Part shown: in pieces, positions 14,525 through 14,643 of the stretch
How the letters are laid out: each line of letters opens with the position of its first letter
Numbering within the stretch: position 1 is the first letter of the stretch
Assembly (NCBI GenBank): GCA_020629995.1
Contig: JAHDCH010000041.1
Coordinates: 1-14,643 of the forward strand
Direction of reading: 5' to 3'
DNA from: Pseudaestuariivita sp.
GTDB taxonomy: Bacteria; Pseudomonadota; Alphaproteobacteria; Rhodobacterales; Rhodobacteraceae
DNA: 14,643 nucleotides
The notes under the pieces: model-generated
Told to the model about the DNA's origin: nothing
The model's database searches: none
Seen by the model: only the letters and a program-made list of their open reading frames with translations
Position numbers and translations under genes: made by a program

Positions 14525-14643
14525 ATAGAGCGCGCACGGTCAAGCGAATGCCCGTAGCCGCGCGCACCAAGTGTGTCAGTGCCGTTTTGGGCACGTTTTC
14601 AACAAGGTGAGGAATCCCCGCCTTGTCCCCCTCAATACCGATA
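14525..14643. other. Non-coding stretch at the right edge
   Basis: No supported gene is seen on either strand. It holds a possible -35 (TTGACC, minus direction, 14543-14538) and a minor 5-bp inverted repeat at 14579-14594 followed in the plus direction by GTTTTC. It is probably the promoter region of the large glycosyltransferase gene. Confidence 0.4.

Noticed and set aside
11282..14557. Plus-strand open frame of 1091 codons opposite the large glycosyltransferase
   Set aside because: It is antisense to a protein with clear GT4 motifs, its product is rich in His/Arg/Gln/Gly with no recognisable domain, and it has no good ribosome binding site. It is the usual long mirror frame of a GC-rich gene.
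14579..14594. GTGCC...GGCAC hairpin followed by GTTTTC, as a plus-strand terminator
   Set aside because: The stem is only 5 bp, the T run is short and interrupted, and there is no plus-strand gene nearby for it to serve.

Overview
The window looks like chromosomal DNA from a marine-type alphaproteobacterium, most likely the Roseobacter group of the Rhodobacterales. This is inferred from the high GC content, the GC-rich third codon positions, long antisense open frames, a KpsM/KpsT/KpsE-type polysaccharide exporter and a large RTX protein with an N-terminal propeller-like half. No rRNA, tRNA, CRISPR array, transposase or integrase was seen. The window reads as one surface-polysaccharide (capsule-like) biosynthesis and export locus.

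Layout. From 1 to 3118, on the minus strand, lies the N-terminal part (about 1039 residues) of an RTX calcium-binding-repeat protein that runs off the left edge. Upstream of it on the same strand, after a 134-bp gap rich in inverted repeats, come a KpsT-type ABC ATPase (3253-3921) and a KpsE-type inner-membrane export protein (3926-5356), 4 bp apart. The KpsM-type permease (5437-6273) points the other way across an 80-bp divergent gap. Its 3' end overlaps by 28 bp the tail of a convergent GT2 glycosyltransferase (6246-7247, minus). That gene is divergent from a 611-residue DUF4422-GT8 fusion glycosyltransferase (7389-9224, plus). A non-coding stretch with large inverted repeats follows, then a tiny minus-strand coiled-coil gene (9387-9542), a helical-repeat plus SAM-methyltransferase protein (9637-10989) and a 1130-residue multidomain glycosyltransferase (11036-14428). 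The last 215 bp are non-coding and carry a strong palindrome.

How the genes may work together. The GT2, GT8/DUF4422 and GT4 enzymes plus the methyltransferase would assemble and decorate a lipid-linked glycan. KpsM and KpsT would flip it across the inner membrane, and KpsE would couple export to an outer-membrane channel not present here. The RTX protein would be a secreted, calcium-dependent surface protein. No KpsD/Wza-like channel, KpsC/KpsS Kdo transferase or type I secretion gene lies in the window, so the pathway is incomplete here.

The most unusual points are: a 10-bp stem covering the ribosome binding site of the RTX gene; an ungapped 110-residue duplicated module inside the RTX protein; a GT4 protein carrying what looks like a degenerate second glycosyltransferase domain and a duplicated PGVRL...LSLA motif; and a 38-bp palindrome upstream of that gene. 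I saw no clear evidence of a wholly new biological system.
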